From the NCBI GenBank assembly GCA_018292915.2, contig JACVVK020000055.1, positions 1,205,001-1,269,000 of the forward strand: a stretch of 64,000 bases of DNA. Reading direction: 5' to 3'. Positions within the stretch are counted from its first letter, which is position 1, and every line of letters begins with the position of its first letter. The stretch is from Batillaria attramentaria (Eukaryota > Mollusca > Gastropoda > Batillariidae). The notes below the pieces were generated by a model. The model did not search any database and was not told the origin of the DNA. It saw only the letters and a program-made list of their open reading frames with translations. The translations under genes and the position numbers were made by a program. Positions 10,246 through 19,409 of this stretch are shown in pieces.

Positions 10246-10431
10246 CAAATCTAAACTTTTAAAAGTGATTTAACTTCGTAGATTTGCCGTTCTATGTAGC
10301 CTATACTTTTGTTTTTTAGTGGCGACCGTTTTCTCATCCCACAAAAAAAAAGAGAAAATAAAAAACAAAAGTATAGGCTACATAGAACGGCAAATCTACG
10401 AAGTTAAATCACTTTTAAAAGTTTAGATTTG
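10246..10431. repeat. Perfect 73-bp inverted repeat upstream of the transposase
   Basis: The arms 10246-10318 and 10359-10431 are exact reverse complements by eye, separated by a 40-bp spacer. The spacer repeats a GGCGACCGTTTTCTCATCCC block that also occurs just left of the first arm (10202-10221). This can form a very stable hairpin within the 5' part of the Ginger1 element. Confidence 0.9.
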
Positions 10432-10516
10432 ACACTGTAACCTTGACCCAGTTCAAGATCATCTTGAATAACATCTCTGTACAAAAATGAAAATAATTAT
10501 ACATATAACGAAAGAG

Positions 10517-10578
<62 letters not shown>

Positions 10579-10709
10579 GTGCGTGCGTGCGTGAGTGAGT
10601 GTGCACGCGTGCGTGAGTGCGTGCATAATGTGTGTGTGTGTGTGTGTTTGAGAGATGGGGGGAGGAGAGAAAGTGTGGGGGGCGAGAGAGAGAGAGAGAG
10701 AGAGAGAGT
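10517..10709. repeat. (GT)n, (GTGC)n and (GA)n microsatellites
   Basis: Perfect (GT)n at about 10517-10575, then GCGTGCGT-type sequence, another (GT)n near 10628-10648, and (GA)n at 10684-10709, all within the Ginger1 5' region just inside the right TIR. Confidence 0.9.
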
Positions 10710-10997
10710 GAGAGAGATCCAGAGTCACGTTTTCTACTGAGTTGACACACACTATAACAATAAAGTTAAAAATAAATACTGACTACATTGGTTAGAAAAG
10801 AGTGGGACCACTTCGAGAGGGGGCCTATTTTGGATGCGAGGGGGGACCAAAATCGCCCAGGGGGACCAGTCGAAAACGAGGCTGGATGTCTAAGGGGGGA
10901 CCATTATAGAGCAGTTTTTGCCACGAATTGGTCCCCCGGGGGACTACTTCAGAGGGGGGACCGGACCGGATCCTACACCGGGTCCATCGATAACTCC

Positions 10998-11169
10998 GGG
11001 GAGCCGGGGTGGTCGAATGGTAGAGCGTTGGACTTCTAATGCTCGGGTCGTGAGTTCGATCCCGGCTGGGGCCAAATATTTGTGCTGGCTTTTTCATCGT
11101 TGCCCCGTCTTTGATATCACCCTATGTGGTGGAAAAGGACGTTAAACCCCCAAACACCCACCCACCCAC
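10998..11169 (+). mobile_element. tRNA-derived SINE, copy 1
   Basis: A 172-bp SINE with a tRNA-like head carrying A-box-like TGGTCGAATGG and B-box GTTCGATCCC, an anticodon-loop-like CTTCTAA (TCT, arginine-like), then a body (CTGGCTTTTTCATCG, GTTAAACCCCCAAACACCC) and a (CCCA)n end. It is flanked by a perfect 14-bp target duplication, CCATCGATAACTCC (10984-10997 and 11170-11183). The acceptor stem does not pair, so this is not a tRNA gene. Other copies are at 28315 and 30900. Confidence 0.93.
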
Positions 11170-11174
11170 CCATC

Positions 11175-11740
11175 GATAACTCCAAGTCCCTGCGACGACG
11201 GCCAAGTCGGCCGGCTAACGCCGAGACCGAGCCGAGCTCAGTGATACGAGTACCTAAGAAGGAAAAAAAAAAATACTCGGTGACAAGGAAAGTGGACAGT
11301 TGCAAACAACTTTGAGGTCCCCGTGTTATTTCACAGTGTGCACAGAAGCGCTGAAAACTGTCGCATTCACCAGCACAGTGCATTCTCAGCCTGTTTCAAG
11401 ATTATTGCCTGCATGAGTTGTCTCCCTTGCCGCAACAAGCACGCATTTTTCGTGGCAGAACACAAAACTGCCACGAAAAATGCACGCATGCTGCGGCCGG
11501 GTCTGTGTATGCACGGGGGACAACTCATGCTGGCAATATGTACTGTGCTGGTGAATGCGACAGTTTTCACCGCTTCTCAGTGTGCACACTGTGAAATAAC
11601 ACGGGGGCCTCAAAGTTGTTTGCAACTTTCCACTTTCCTTGTCACCGAGTATTTTTGTTTTTTCCTTCTTAGGTATCACTTAGCTCGGCTCGGTCTCGGT
11701 TAGCCCGACTTGGCCGTCGTCGCAGGGACTTGGAGTTATC
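11175..11740. mobile_element. Fold-back (hairpin) element, arms about 280 bp
   Basis: Left arm 11175-11458 and right arm 11468-11740 are inverted copies, with a loop of about 9 bases. Outermost words are GATAACTCCAAGTCCCTGCG and its complement; innermost are GCATTTTTCGTGGCAG / CTGCCACGAAAAATGC. Some mismatches and small gaps exist. No coding capacity was found. It looks like a non-autonomous fold-back element or an inverted duplication. The SINE at 10998 inserted at its left edge. Confidence 0.85.
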
Positions 11741-12047
11741 CGGCGACGGACTCGGAACAGGGTTGGCTCCTCAGTGCGGCACGGCCATGGCAGAAGTTCG
11801 GGCACGGCCTCGTAGACTCAGTTTCAAACTACGCGAAAACTACAGTACGTTGTGTTACCCCGTTCAGTTTACTCCCGTGCTGTTCTGCCCGAGCGCGGTT
11901 TTGCTGTTGAGACAGCGAATCGGGAGAAATTTGCCGAACTATAGAGCAATATCGATGCTTTCTCCTACGGCGTAAATCAGTGAGCGACTCGGTGATCGGA
12001 CACTGATGCTCAAGTGACCTTATCCCCTGTGAGACCGTGCCGGGGCC
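11741..12047. repeat. Unclassified interspersed repeat, copy B, segment 3
   Basis: The stretch 11880-12040 matches copy A at 3030-3175 (GCGA[AT]TCGGGAGAA, TAGAGC[AG]ATAT, TTTCTCCT, TAAATCAG, CCTTATCCCC). This is the far side of the composite insertion. Confidence 0.65.
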
Positions 12048-12800
12048 AAGGTGTACTCACACAGGCGGGCGGACAAGGCTTAGAAAACTGAAAACAAAAA
12101 ACAACAACAACAAAAACAAACACCCAAAATACTTAAATAAATAAATTGGCGAGATATGCCGGCATTTGCCGTTCCAAGCACAAACACAAATGTGCTTGTC
12201 TCCGGCTGAGACTGAAACAAAACATTTGGAAACTCTGGCCGGCATCAGATTTTTCTCTCAATCAGTCGCCGGGTCGATTCACCGCGGTTGAGTCGACCAC
12301 AGCGGCCAGGGCCGGTTCAGTTCGGTTTTGCGGTTTTGTTTTTTTGTTTTTTTGCACATCATTCGATGTGTTGGCATCAATACTGCCGGTCAGAAAAACG
12401 TGCATAGTTTACATTACATGGTCAGTAGTTTGAGAGAAAACCGCGATAGGAGCTTTTCGTTGCTTCCCGTGCCATGCCGGAGAACCAGTGTATCAGTTCA
12501 CGGTCAACCTGCCGGTACGGCTGTGAAGAATGTCATTGTTTTGTCTGTTCAAACTGTGTTTTGAGATGGTGAACATAAACTCAGGAGAGATCGGAAGTCG
12601 GCGGAGGGGCCCGGGGTGGCCGGGGTGGGGGGGGGGGCGAAACACATGTGAAACCATCCCCACCACTGTGACCACCACTACCCCCCCCCCCCCAAAAAAA
12701 AAAATAATAACAACAACAACAATAACAACAAAACCCCAAACAAACAAAAACAAACACAAAAACAGAAACAAAAAACAAAACCTTGAAAAAAGCCAGCAGC
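12048..12800. other. Spacer with A-rich and G/C-run low-complexity DNA
   Basis: No gene or repeat family was recognised. It contains A-rich CAACAA-type stretches near 12090-12140 and 12700-12790 and G or C homopolymer runs near 12620-12690. Confidence 0.5.
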
Positions 12801-12805
12801 ACTTG

Positions 12806-12893
12806 GTGTTTTCAGGCGGTCACCCATCAGCTCGACGTTGCCTGAGTTCGGCGATGACCTGATACTAAGCGGATTGCGAGTATTCGAACCGGC
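12806..12893 (-). pseudogene. 5S rRNA-derived sequence (pseudogene or 5S-type SINE head)
   Basis: The minus strand reads CGCCGAACTCAGGCAACGTC, then GAGC, joined directly to TGATGGGTGACCGCCTG. These blocks match the 3' half of animal 5S rRNA (…CGAAGTTAAGCAACGTCGAGC… and …GGATGGGTGACCGCCTGGG…), with about 15 bases between them deleted. The 5' half is more diverged. Because the internal promoter region is damaged and the ends are not intact, it is a pseudogene or retroposon relic. Confidence 0.7.
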
Positions 12894-12951
12894 ACATCAG
12901 TCCTGGAATGTCACTGAGTTTCGCGATTTTTGTTGTTGTTGTTGTTGTCCA

Positions 12952-12956
<5 letters not shown>

Positions 12957-13020
<64 letters not shown>
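12957..13020. repeat. (GT)n microsatellite
   Basis: A perfect (GT)n run of about 64 bases, directly left of the G-rich TIR element. Confidence 0.95.
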
Positions 13021-13024
<4 letters not shown>

Positions 13025-13030
13025 CACTTG

Positions 13031-13549
13031 ACAGGGGCGCCGGAAGATATTGGGGGGAGGGGGGGGAAGAATCTCAGAGGGGGGAAACGCCAGAGCCAGT
13101 GAAAGGAAGGACGTTGCCCGGAGAAAGTAAAAAGCGGGGGGGGGGGGGGGGGGGGCGTTCAGATGCTGCACAGACAAAAACCTTTCCCAACCAGTGAGCC
13201 AGTGAAAGGAAGGTCGTTGCCCGAAGAAAGTGAAAAGCGGGGGGGGGGGGGGGTGGTTGTCAGACGACTTTCTGCCAAGTCGTTTTGATATTTTGATATT
13301 TCATGCAACGGCCAAACTGAGTTCTCTGTTGGGTGGGATGAGGGAGAGAGCAGGAAGAGGGGGGGGGGGGTAGGGGAAGGGAGGGGGGGGGGGGCAAGAC
13401 CATGGCTTTGCCCCCCCTTTTTGCCATAGTCACCTGATTTTCCAGGGGGGGGGGGGCAAAAAGATACTCTTGCCCCCCCTGCTTGGGTACGGGGGGGGGG
13501 GGGCAGCTGCCCCCCTGCCCCCCCCCCCCCCCGGTTCCGGCGCCCCTGC
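13031..13549. mobile_element. G-rich element with short terminal inverted repeats
   Basis: The ends CAGGGGCGCCGGAA (left) and TTCCGGCGCCCCTG (right) are perfect inverted repeats, with CTTGA directly outside both ends as a possible 5-bp target duplication. The interior is dominated by G and C runs and a direct repeat of about 50 bases (AGCCAGTGAAAGGAAGG…AAGCGGGGG near 13095 and 13198). There is no coding capacity, so it is probably a non-autonomous DNA element. The superfamily is not resolved. Confidence 0.65.
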
Positions 13550-13792
13550 TTGATGTGTCCGGAAAAATATTCCAACGAAACTAAGTTGTTTATTTTGCCC
13601 GTCAGTGGTCAGTAATTATTTGGGCTCGGATAGTTGTCCGGGCGACCCGGCCTCTCGTTCATCGAGTTTTCCTCGCGAGGTCGGCATGTGTCAGGGTTCT
13701 CTCCCGGCATTAGCAAAAAATCGAGACGATATCATAGTTATGATCGCTGGACTATTTCTGTAAGAAAAGGACACGACTGGTGTTTCCGTGGT

Positions 13793-13876
13793 TGGTTGAT
13801 TAGTTGGATTAGCCCCACACCACAACGAGGTGATTGGTTGATTAGTTGGATTAGCCCCACACCACAACGAGGTGAT
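13793..13876. repeat. 42-bp tandem duplication (two units)
   Basis: Two identical-looking 42-bp units (GGTTGATTAGTTGGATTAGC…CAACGAGGTGAT) in tandem. No known element was recognised around them. Confidence 0.9.
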
Positions 13877-14049
13877 TGGAGACGGCCCTATTGGGCAGCC
13901 GGTAGTGGGGGAGGGAATAGCTACTCTAACTGAACAGTCCAGCTGAACACTATTCAACTAGTCAGACTGCCAGGTCAGTCACATAACAGATCCAGTTCAC
14001 AATCAGAAGAAGCGCCGGGCCGGGGCAACTGACGTGAAAAAAGCCTGTA

Positions 14050-14130
14050 CTGACAGAGTTTTGGCGCAGTCGGGATTCGAACCGACCTTCCGATATCGAG
14101 TCCAACGCTCAATCCGCCCCAAGAGATTCC
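14050..14130 (-). repeat. tRNA-like SINE head fragment
   Basis: The minus strand shows B-box GGTTCGAATCCCGACTGCGC preceded by a tRNA-like half (GGGGCGGATTGAGCGTTGGA). Pairing is imperfect and there is no clear acceptor stem, so it is taken as a SINE or tRNA relic of a different family from the other SINEs here. Confidence 0.5.
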
Positions 14131-14139
14131 GGCAGTAGG

Positions 14140-15420
14140 CGGCGTTGAGTAACCGTTCATGAAAATAATTATAGCCTTCACTTTACCCTCACATGATATA
14201 CGCGTGTCTCAGTGGACCCCCCCCCCCTCCCGGCTCCCCCCACACCGACACCGACACCGACACACACACACCATCCCGGGCGCCTAATCCCCTCATCCCC
14301 CTAACTCAGTGACCCCCCTCAAATTCACACCCCCTTCCCCTCCGTTCTGTGCGGCCGTTGCTATACGGAAGGACTGAGAAGAGCCCAACCCAAACACTAC
14401 GACATGCGCGATACGGGATCCCATCAAGTGCCGTTGCATACCAAGATTCAGCAGGCTGAGCTAGTGAACGTCATCGGCGTAGGGCTTAATTGAGCGGCCG
14501 CCATTTAAAAAAAAAACAAACAAAAAAACATTAATTAGCCTGACGTTTCGCTGTGCTTAGCAATCAAGAGCACGATACAGCGACCAAAAAGGTTTGTTTG
14601 TTTGTTTTCTGTTCATTTCTTTTTTGGTCGCGATCCCTATAACCACTGAGCTCAAACTTGAAGTTTCTTCTATGCCGGGCTGGTCTGCTGACCCTCGGGG
14701 GGATCAATGTCAGTCAAAGAGGGTTGCCATGACTTGATTGACTTGCGCTCGGAAAGTTTGAAAATGCACTTGCATTGGCACTGGAAGCCTGGAAAAACGA
14801 AACCCGCGAAATTCAATTTTGAGAGAAGCCGCACTGAAAACTGTGCATAAAACTGATTTTCTCCTGAGCGTCTGACCATACACCACAGAGACCGTAAACT
14901 GTGCATTATTCGCTCATCATCAAGCCGCGTCAGTCGAATTGTTGACTGATTGCCGGTCAGTGTACTAGACCTCACGCTTCACGTGCTGACGGAATCATTC
15001 CGCTCCGTCTGCACGTGCAAAACCCCATACGCCCTACACTCCAATTAATCTCGCCAGTGATGTCTTTGAGGTTGTTCCAATATTTCATACAGTCCCAGTC
15101 ATGCCCTGTTAGATCTGGTTGTCGGCAGGTCATAAGACAAACTTACTCCCCAAGGAATTTACACTGGAATGAAAATAAATAAAATAAACTAAGAAATTTG
15201 TGTCCTTCTTTTTTAATGTTTTTTTACTTTATTTTTTTTTTCTTTTCTCTCTCTCTCTCTCTCTTTTTTATATTTTTTTTTTAGTATGTACCTTAAGATG
15301 ATTCTACATTATTAACTTTTTATATGGGAAGCAATCATGATCAAATTTCACAAGCTTTCCACAGATTCCTTATTTGTACCTTTCTGCAATACATCTCTGT
15401 CTCACAGATCTGATGAATAC
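14140..15420. other. Spacer, low-complexity C-rich and T-rich tracts only
   Basis: It holds C-rich DNA at about 14215-14340, an A/T-rich stretch, and a (CT)n/T-rich tract at 15215-15285. No gene was supported. Confidence 0.45.
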
Positions 15421-15764
15421 ATTAATGTCTGGCAGTTATAATAATAATATTCTCCCCAATATATCTACCTTTTAGAAACCCTTTCTGATCCTCATGTATG
15501 ATGCTAGGTAAAACTGGCTTAAGGTGTTCAGCGATACATGAAGATGCTATTTTATATACTGTTTTGAGAAGTGTGATCAGTCTCCAGTTCTTCAAACATT
15601 TCTTGGGTTTACCTTCTTTAGGGATGCATGTGATGACACCTTGATGCTGAGTAACTGACATCTGTCCAATACAAAAAAAAAAAAACATAATTAATCGATC
15701 GGACAACGAAGGACCTTACTTGAACTAGAGAGGCAGAAGCCTCCATGGCTTCCTTGTGACAAGG

Positions 15765-16710
15765 GTCAAGGTCATTCAAAAGAGCATGTTTGTAAAGCTC
15801 TTATCACTGTCTATCACCATGCCAAGTAAGATGTCTCTGGTGTTCCACGTTCCTGGCAATATTACAGTTTTCCCCAAAACAGTTTGTATGGCGTTGACCT
15901 TAGGTCAAGGTCATTCAAATGAGATCTCATCAATGTCTATCATTATGCCAAGTTTGACGTCTCTAGTATTTGTAGTTCCTCCGAAAACGGTAATATTAAA
16001 ATTCACAACAGACAGCTTTAATGACCTTGACCTTCAGTCAAGGTCATTCAAAAAGGTAGGTTGCATTGCTTTCTATCATCATGTCTTGTTTGGTGCCTCT
16101 ACTGTTTGTTGTTTCGGAGAAATGCCAAGGTTAAAGTATCCCCAAAACAGCTTGTATGGCCTTGACCTTGACTAAACGTTATTGAACACAGGTATGTCAG
16201 TAAAGGTGTTGCCAATGTCTATCATCATGCGAAGTTTGATGCTTCTGGTTCTTCTAGATTCTGAGAAAATGCAAATGTAAAAATTTCCACTGCTTTAATG
16301 ACCTTTAAAGGTCATTGAAAATGGTATATGTGCATAGGTCTTGTCATTGTCTATCAGCACGCCACGTTTGGTGCCTCTGCTGTTTGTTATATCTGAGAAA
16401 ATGCCAATGTTAAGGTTTCACAAAAATAGCTTGTATGGCCTTGACCTTGACACAAGGCCATTGAATACATGTATATCCATAAGGTTCTTATCTATGTCTA
16501 TCATCATGCAATGTTTCAAACCTCTGGTGTTTGTAGACTCCGAGAAAAGGCCAATGTAAAATTTTGAAACAGCTTTAGTGACCTTGACCTTGCGTCAAGG
16601 TCATTCAAAATAATATGTTTTGAAAGGTCTTACAGTTGTCTATCAGCATGCCAAGTTCGGTGGCTCTGCTTTGTGTAGATTCTGAGAAAATGACAATGTT
16701 AACGTTTTTT
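15765..16710. repeat. Tandem satellite, about 135-145 bp period, about 7 units
   Basis: Units start near 15768, 15903, 16035, 16170, 16305, 16448 and 16592. Each has a TCAAGGTCATT-like head, a GTCTATCA[TC]CATGCCAAGT block, a CTCTG[GC]TGTTTGTAG block, a GAGAAAATGCCAATGTTAA block and a CTTGACCTTGAC end. Units are fairly diverged. The array ends in (CA)n at 16713-16759. Confidence 0.85.

Positions 16711-16712
<2 letters not shown>

Positions 16713-16759
<47 letters not shown>
16713..16759. repeat. (CA)n microsatellite at satellite edge
   Basis: A perfect (CA)n run of about 47 bases. Confidence 0.95.
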
Positions 16760-16762
<3 letters not shown>

Positions 16763-18240
16763 GACGAAGGGTTATTACATAGACTCCCACTGTTACACAA
16801 GGGAGCCAAAAACTCAGCACTAAAACCATAAGAACCTGGACTTTTGTTGTTTTTCATGCGTTTCAATGCACATAATGCTTCTGTCTCTCTAATACAGTAG
16901 CACCTTCCATGGAATTACTAGCCTCCTCTGTAAGACAAGGGGCTACCACTGATCTAGACAAATTAGCATCAACAATAGCAGACTCTCTAGAGGCCTACAG
17001 CTGTTCATAGAATTTCTGAGTTTCTTTCAGTATCTCACTGTGATCACATGTAATGCTGCCCTGTTCAGTCTCCAGTATATTCATGGATTTTTCAACAAAG
17101 TTTCTCTTTTCTAAGCTACAAAAATATCTAGTAGTCTTCTCTCCATCCTGAATCCATTTTGCTCGTGATCTAATTATCAAACCATCGGTTTTCTTTTTCC
17201 ACATTTCAATTAGCTCTGTTTTCTTGCTTTCTAAAGTTACCACATTACCATCAGTCAAATTAAGCTCTAAAATGGATACTTCTCCATTTAATGCTTCCTC
17301 TTTCCTTGTTTCTTCCTTCTTTTTATGGCTGGTATAGGAGATAGTATGACCTCTAACCTCCAACAAAACCATTTCAAGAAATAGTTGATCATTTATAACA
17401 AACTCGATATCCCTATTATCAATCCTGTCAATATTGTTGGTACAGTGTATCATATACCAGGGCACCATATTGTTTCTTTAAATCTGATGAACTTTTTTCA
17501 CCATGACAGCATACTCAGTATCTCTCAGAAGAGAGTTATTCAATTTCCAGTAAGTGCTAGTCTGTTTCCGTTTATTGATACCTGTACCAAACTGAACTGA
17601 AACCAACGCATGGTCCGACCGATAACCAGGTTCAATTTTGGCACTATTTAATTCCAACTATAAACCTTCAGAAAAAAAAGGAAATAATCCAGACGCCTTT
17701 GCTGATTGGAGTTGAATCTTTGCCATGTATACTGCCTTTTTTACCGGATTCACCTCTCTCCAAACATCCACTAAGTTGTACAAAATCATCATTTCCTGTA
17801 CTGCCTTCATAGCACGGGGACGGTTAATATTCTTGTACCGATGTGTGTCTTTAGAGACAACAACAACATTCCAGTCTCCACCAGTGATAATACATGTACA
17901 TTCATTATCAAGTAAATCTATTTCATCAATGAGCTGTTCAAAGAATACAGGTACATCAGCTTTATGTTTGCCAATGTTGGACGTTTCCCAGCAATTTCAG
18001 TGTCAACAACTATATAAGCTCCACCTGCACCTTTAGTAACATTATGCAGTTTGTATTCAACATTATTGTTAAATAAGATGGCAACACCTTTACTATTTGT
18101 ATTTTCCCTATTTACAATACAGTCAATCCCCACATTGCTCTAACAAGGTGTTCATCATATAATACTCATTATTATTATTATTATTATTTTAGGTGTGTTT
18201 CTTGTAACAAATAAACACTGGCATTTTCAAATACATCCTT

Positions 18241-19360
18241 CCGTTTTGACATTGCCCCGAACCATTGGTGTTGAAGGTACAGAATTTAACAGCATTCATT
18301 ACAGACATAGCACTGGGAGGGTTAAAATGTGAAACAATGTAGGTCCCCCCTTCTTCTCCCACCCTCAGTAAAGCAGTTGGGGGCAGAAGCTGACTTGGTA
18401 CTAGTACTCATCATATACAATGTTTGCTCAGGTGTTGCAAGTCTGCACTCCAGGAGGTCAATACACCTGACTTGCATACACAAGTTACATAGACAAAATA
18501 CAAGAACACAAATAAGCAACAGACACATAACAAATAACAAAGAAATTCTTACTCTGGATTTAAAGCTCGTAGAACAAAAGTTCTCCCTTGGCTTGCGAGT
18601 ACTTCTGCTGTACAAGGGTTTCACTCTGGAATAAACAAATATGTGCAATATTTTTACTCAGATTAAATCCCTGGTGGGAGCAAGTTTGTCTCCTGGGACT
18701 CCTGCGATGTGCACCTCAGATGTCTTGTTTGGCTGAATGTCACTTTTGTTGTTGTTGCTGTTGTTAACATGCACTTGGAAGTCATTCATCATGTGATACT
18801 GTAATTTTCTGTTTCAAGTGTAACTTTGAAACAGATTTTTTTTTTTCTGTGACGTTACTTGCTTAAACTGCTACAAAAGTGTCAAGTTGTATTGTGTTAA
18901 ACCTACAACACACACACACACACACACATGTGCACACACACACACACACTAAACAGGAAAAAAAAACCAACAACAAAAGAGCATCAGTGTCTTGGAAGTT
19001 ATGTAATCACAGACAAACTGGACGGATTTCCTTTAAAAAAAGAGTAAAAATCACTGTGGGCTGCTAGACCCATTTTGTGACACAACCTGACCTGACCTCC
19101 CTGCTCTCTGACTGAAGACAGAGACATGCACTAGCACACCTTCACATTATAACAAACTGATGCAACAAAATACTTGGAGAAAATCAGGTGTACAGTGGCC
19201 AAGGCAATGGATGGATACAAATACTGATGAATTCAATCCATAAAATACCCACAATGTGTTGTATACCCACTTCATCCCCATCTCCTACTGCAACACAAAC
19301 AAGTAAGGCTGAGCGCAGCTCTATAAATCTGATCTCACAGATTCAGGTAGAAAACACATG

Positions 19361-19409
<49 letters not shown>

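Larger units (their letters stand above)
6509..10977 (-). mobile_element. Ginger1-type DNA transposon, apparently complete
   Basis: The element is 4,469 bp and bounded by terminal inverted repeats of about 230 bp (6509-6740 and about 10751-10977) that are nearly identical. It starts TGTAGCATCCGGTCC and ends with the complement (GGATCCTACA). The flanking four bases are CAGG on the left and CCGG on the right, which fits the known CCGG preference of Ginger1 with one substitution. The flanks are inverted, not direct, repeats, and there is no gag, protease, RT or RNase H, so this is not a Gypsy LTR element. Inside is one two-exon transposase gene on the minus strand. The 6741-7606 part is non-coding, T-rich with a (CT)n/(C)n tract. 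Ginger1 elements are described as having 40-270 bp TIRs and integrase-like transposases with OTU or Ulp1 protease domains; all these match. Confidence 0.92.
15425..18240 (-). mobile_element. Degraded L1-group LINE relic, split by a satellite array
   Basis: Three minus-strand pieces in ORF2 order. Endonuclease-like sequence is near 17918-18133 (KGVAILFNNNVEYKLHN). The linker before RT is at 16995-17468 (SRAKWIQDGEKTTRYFCSLE). The RT N-terminal part is at 15425-15660 (ITCIPKEGKPKKCLKNWR, then HEDQKGFLKGRYIGENI). The frame is broken by stops and indels. A tandem satellite and (CA)n at 15765-16759 sit between the linker and RT pieces, so it was inserted into or expanded inside the LINE. The phrasing is typical of L1/Tx1-group elements; the exact clade is inferred. 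Confidence 0.75.

Noticed and set aside
6509..10977. Gypsy-type LTR retrotransposon or endogenous retrovirus-like element
   Set aside because: The integrase looks Gypsy-like, but the flanking repeats are inverted, not direct, and there is no gag, protease, RT or RNase H. The OTU fusion and CCGG-like target fit Ginger1.
10998..11169. Functional tRNA-Arg gene (also the copies at 28315 and 30900)
   Set aside because: A and B boxes are present, but the acceptor stem does not pair and a conserved SINE body and target duplications follow.
14670..14975. Minus-strand open frame of about 100 codons
   Set aside because: No splice context, domain or compositional support; it lies in repeat-poor spacer and is likely chance.
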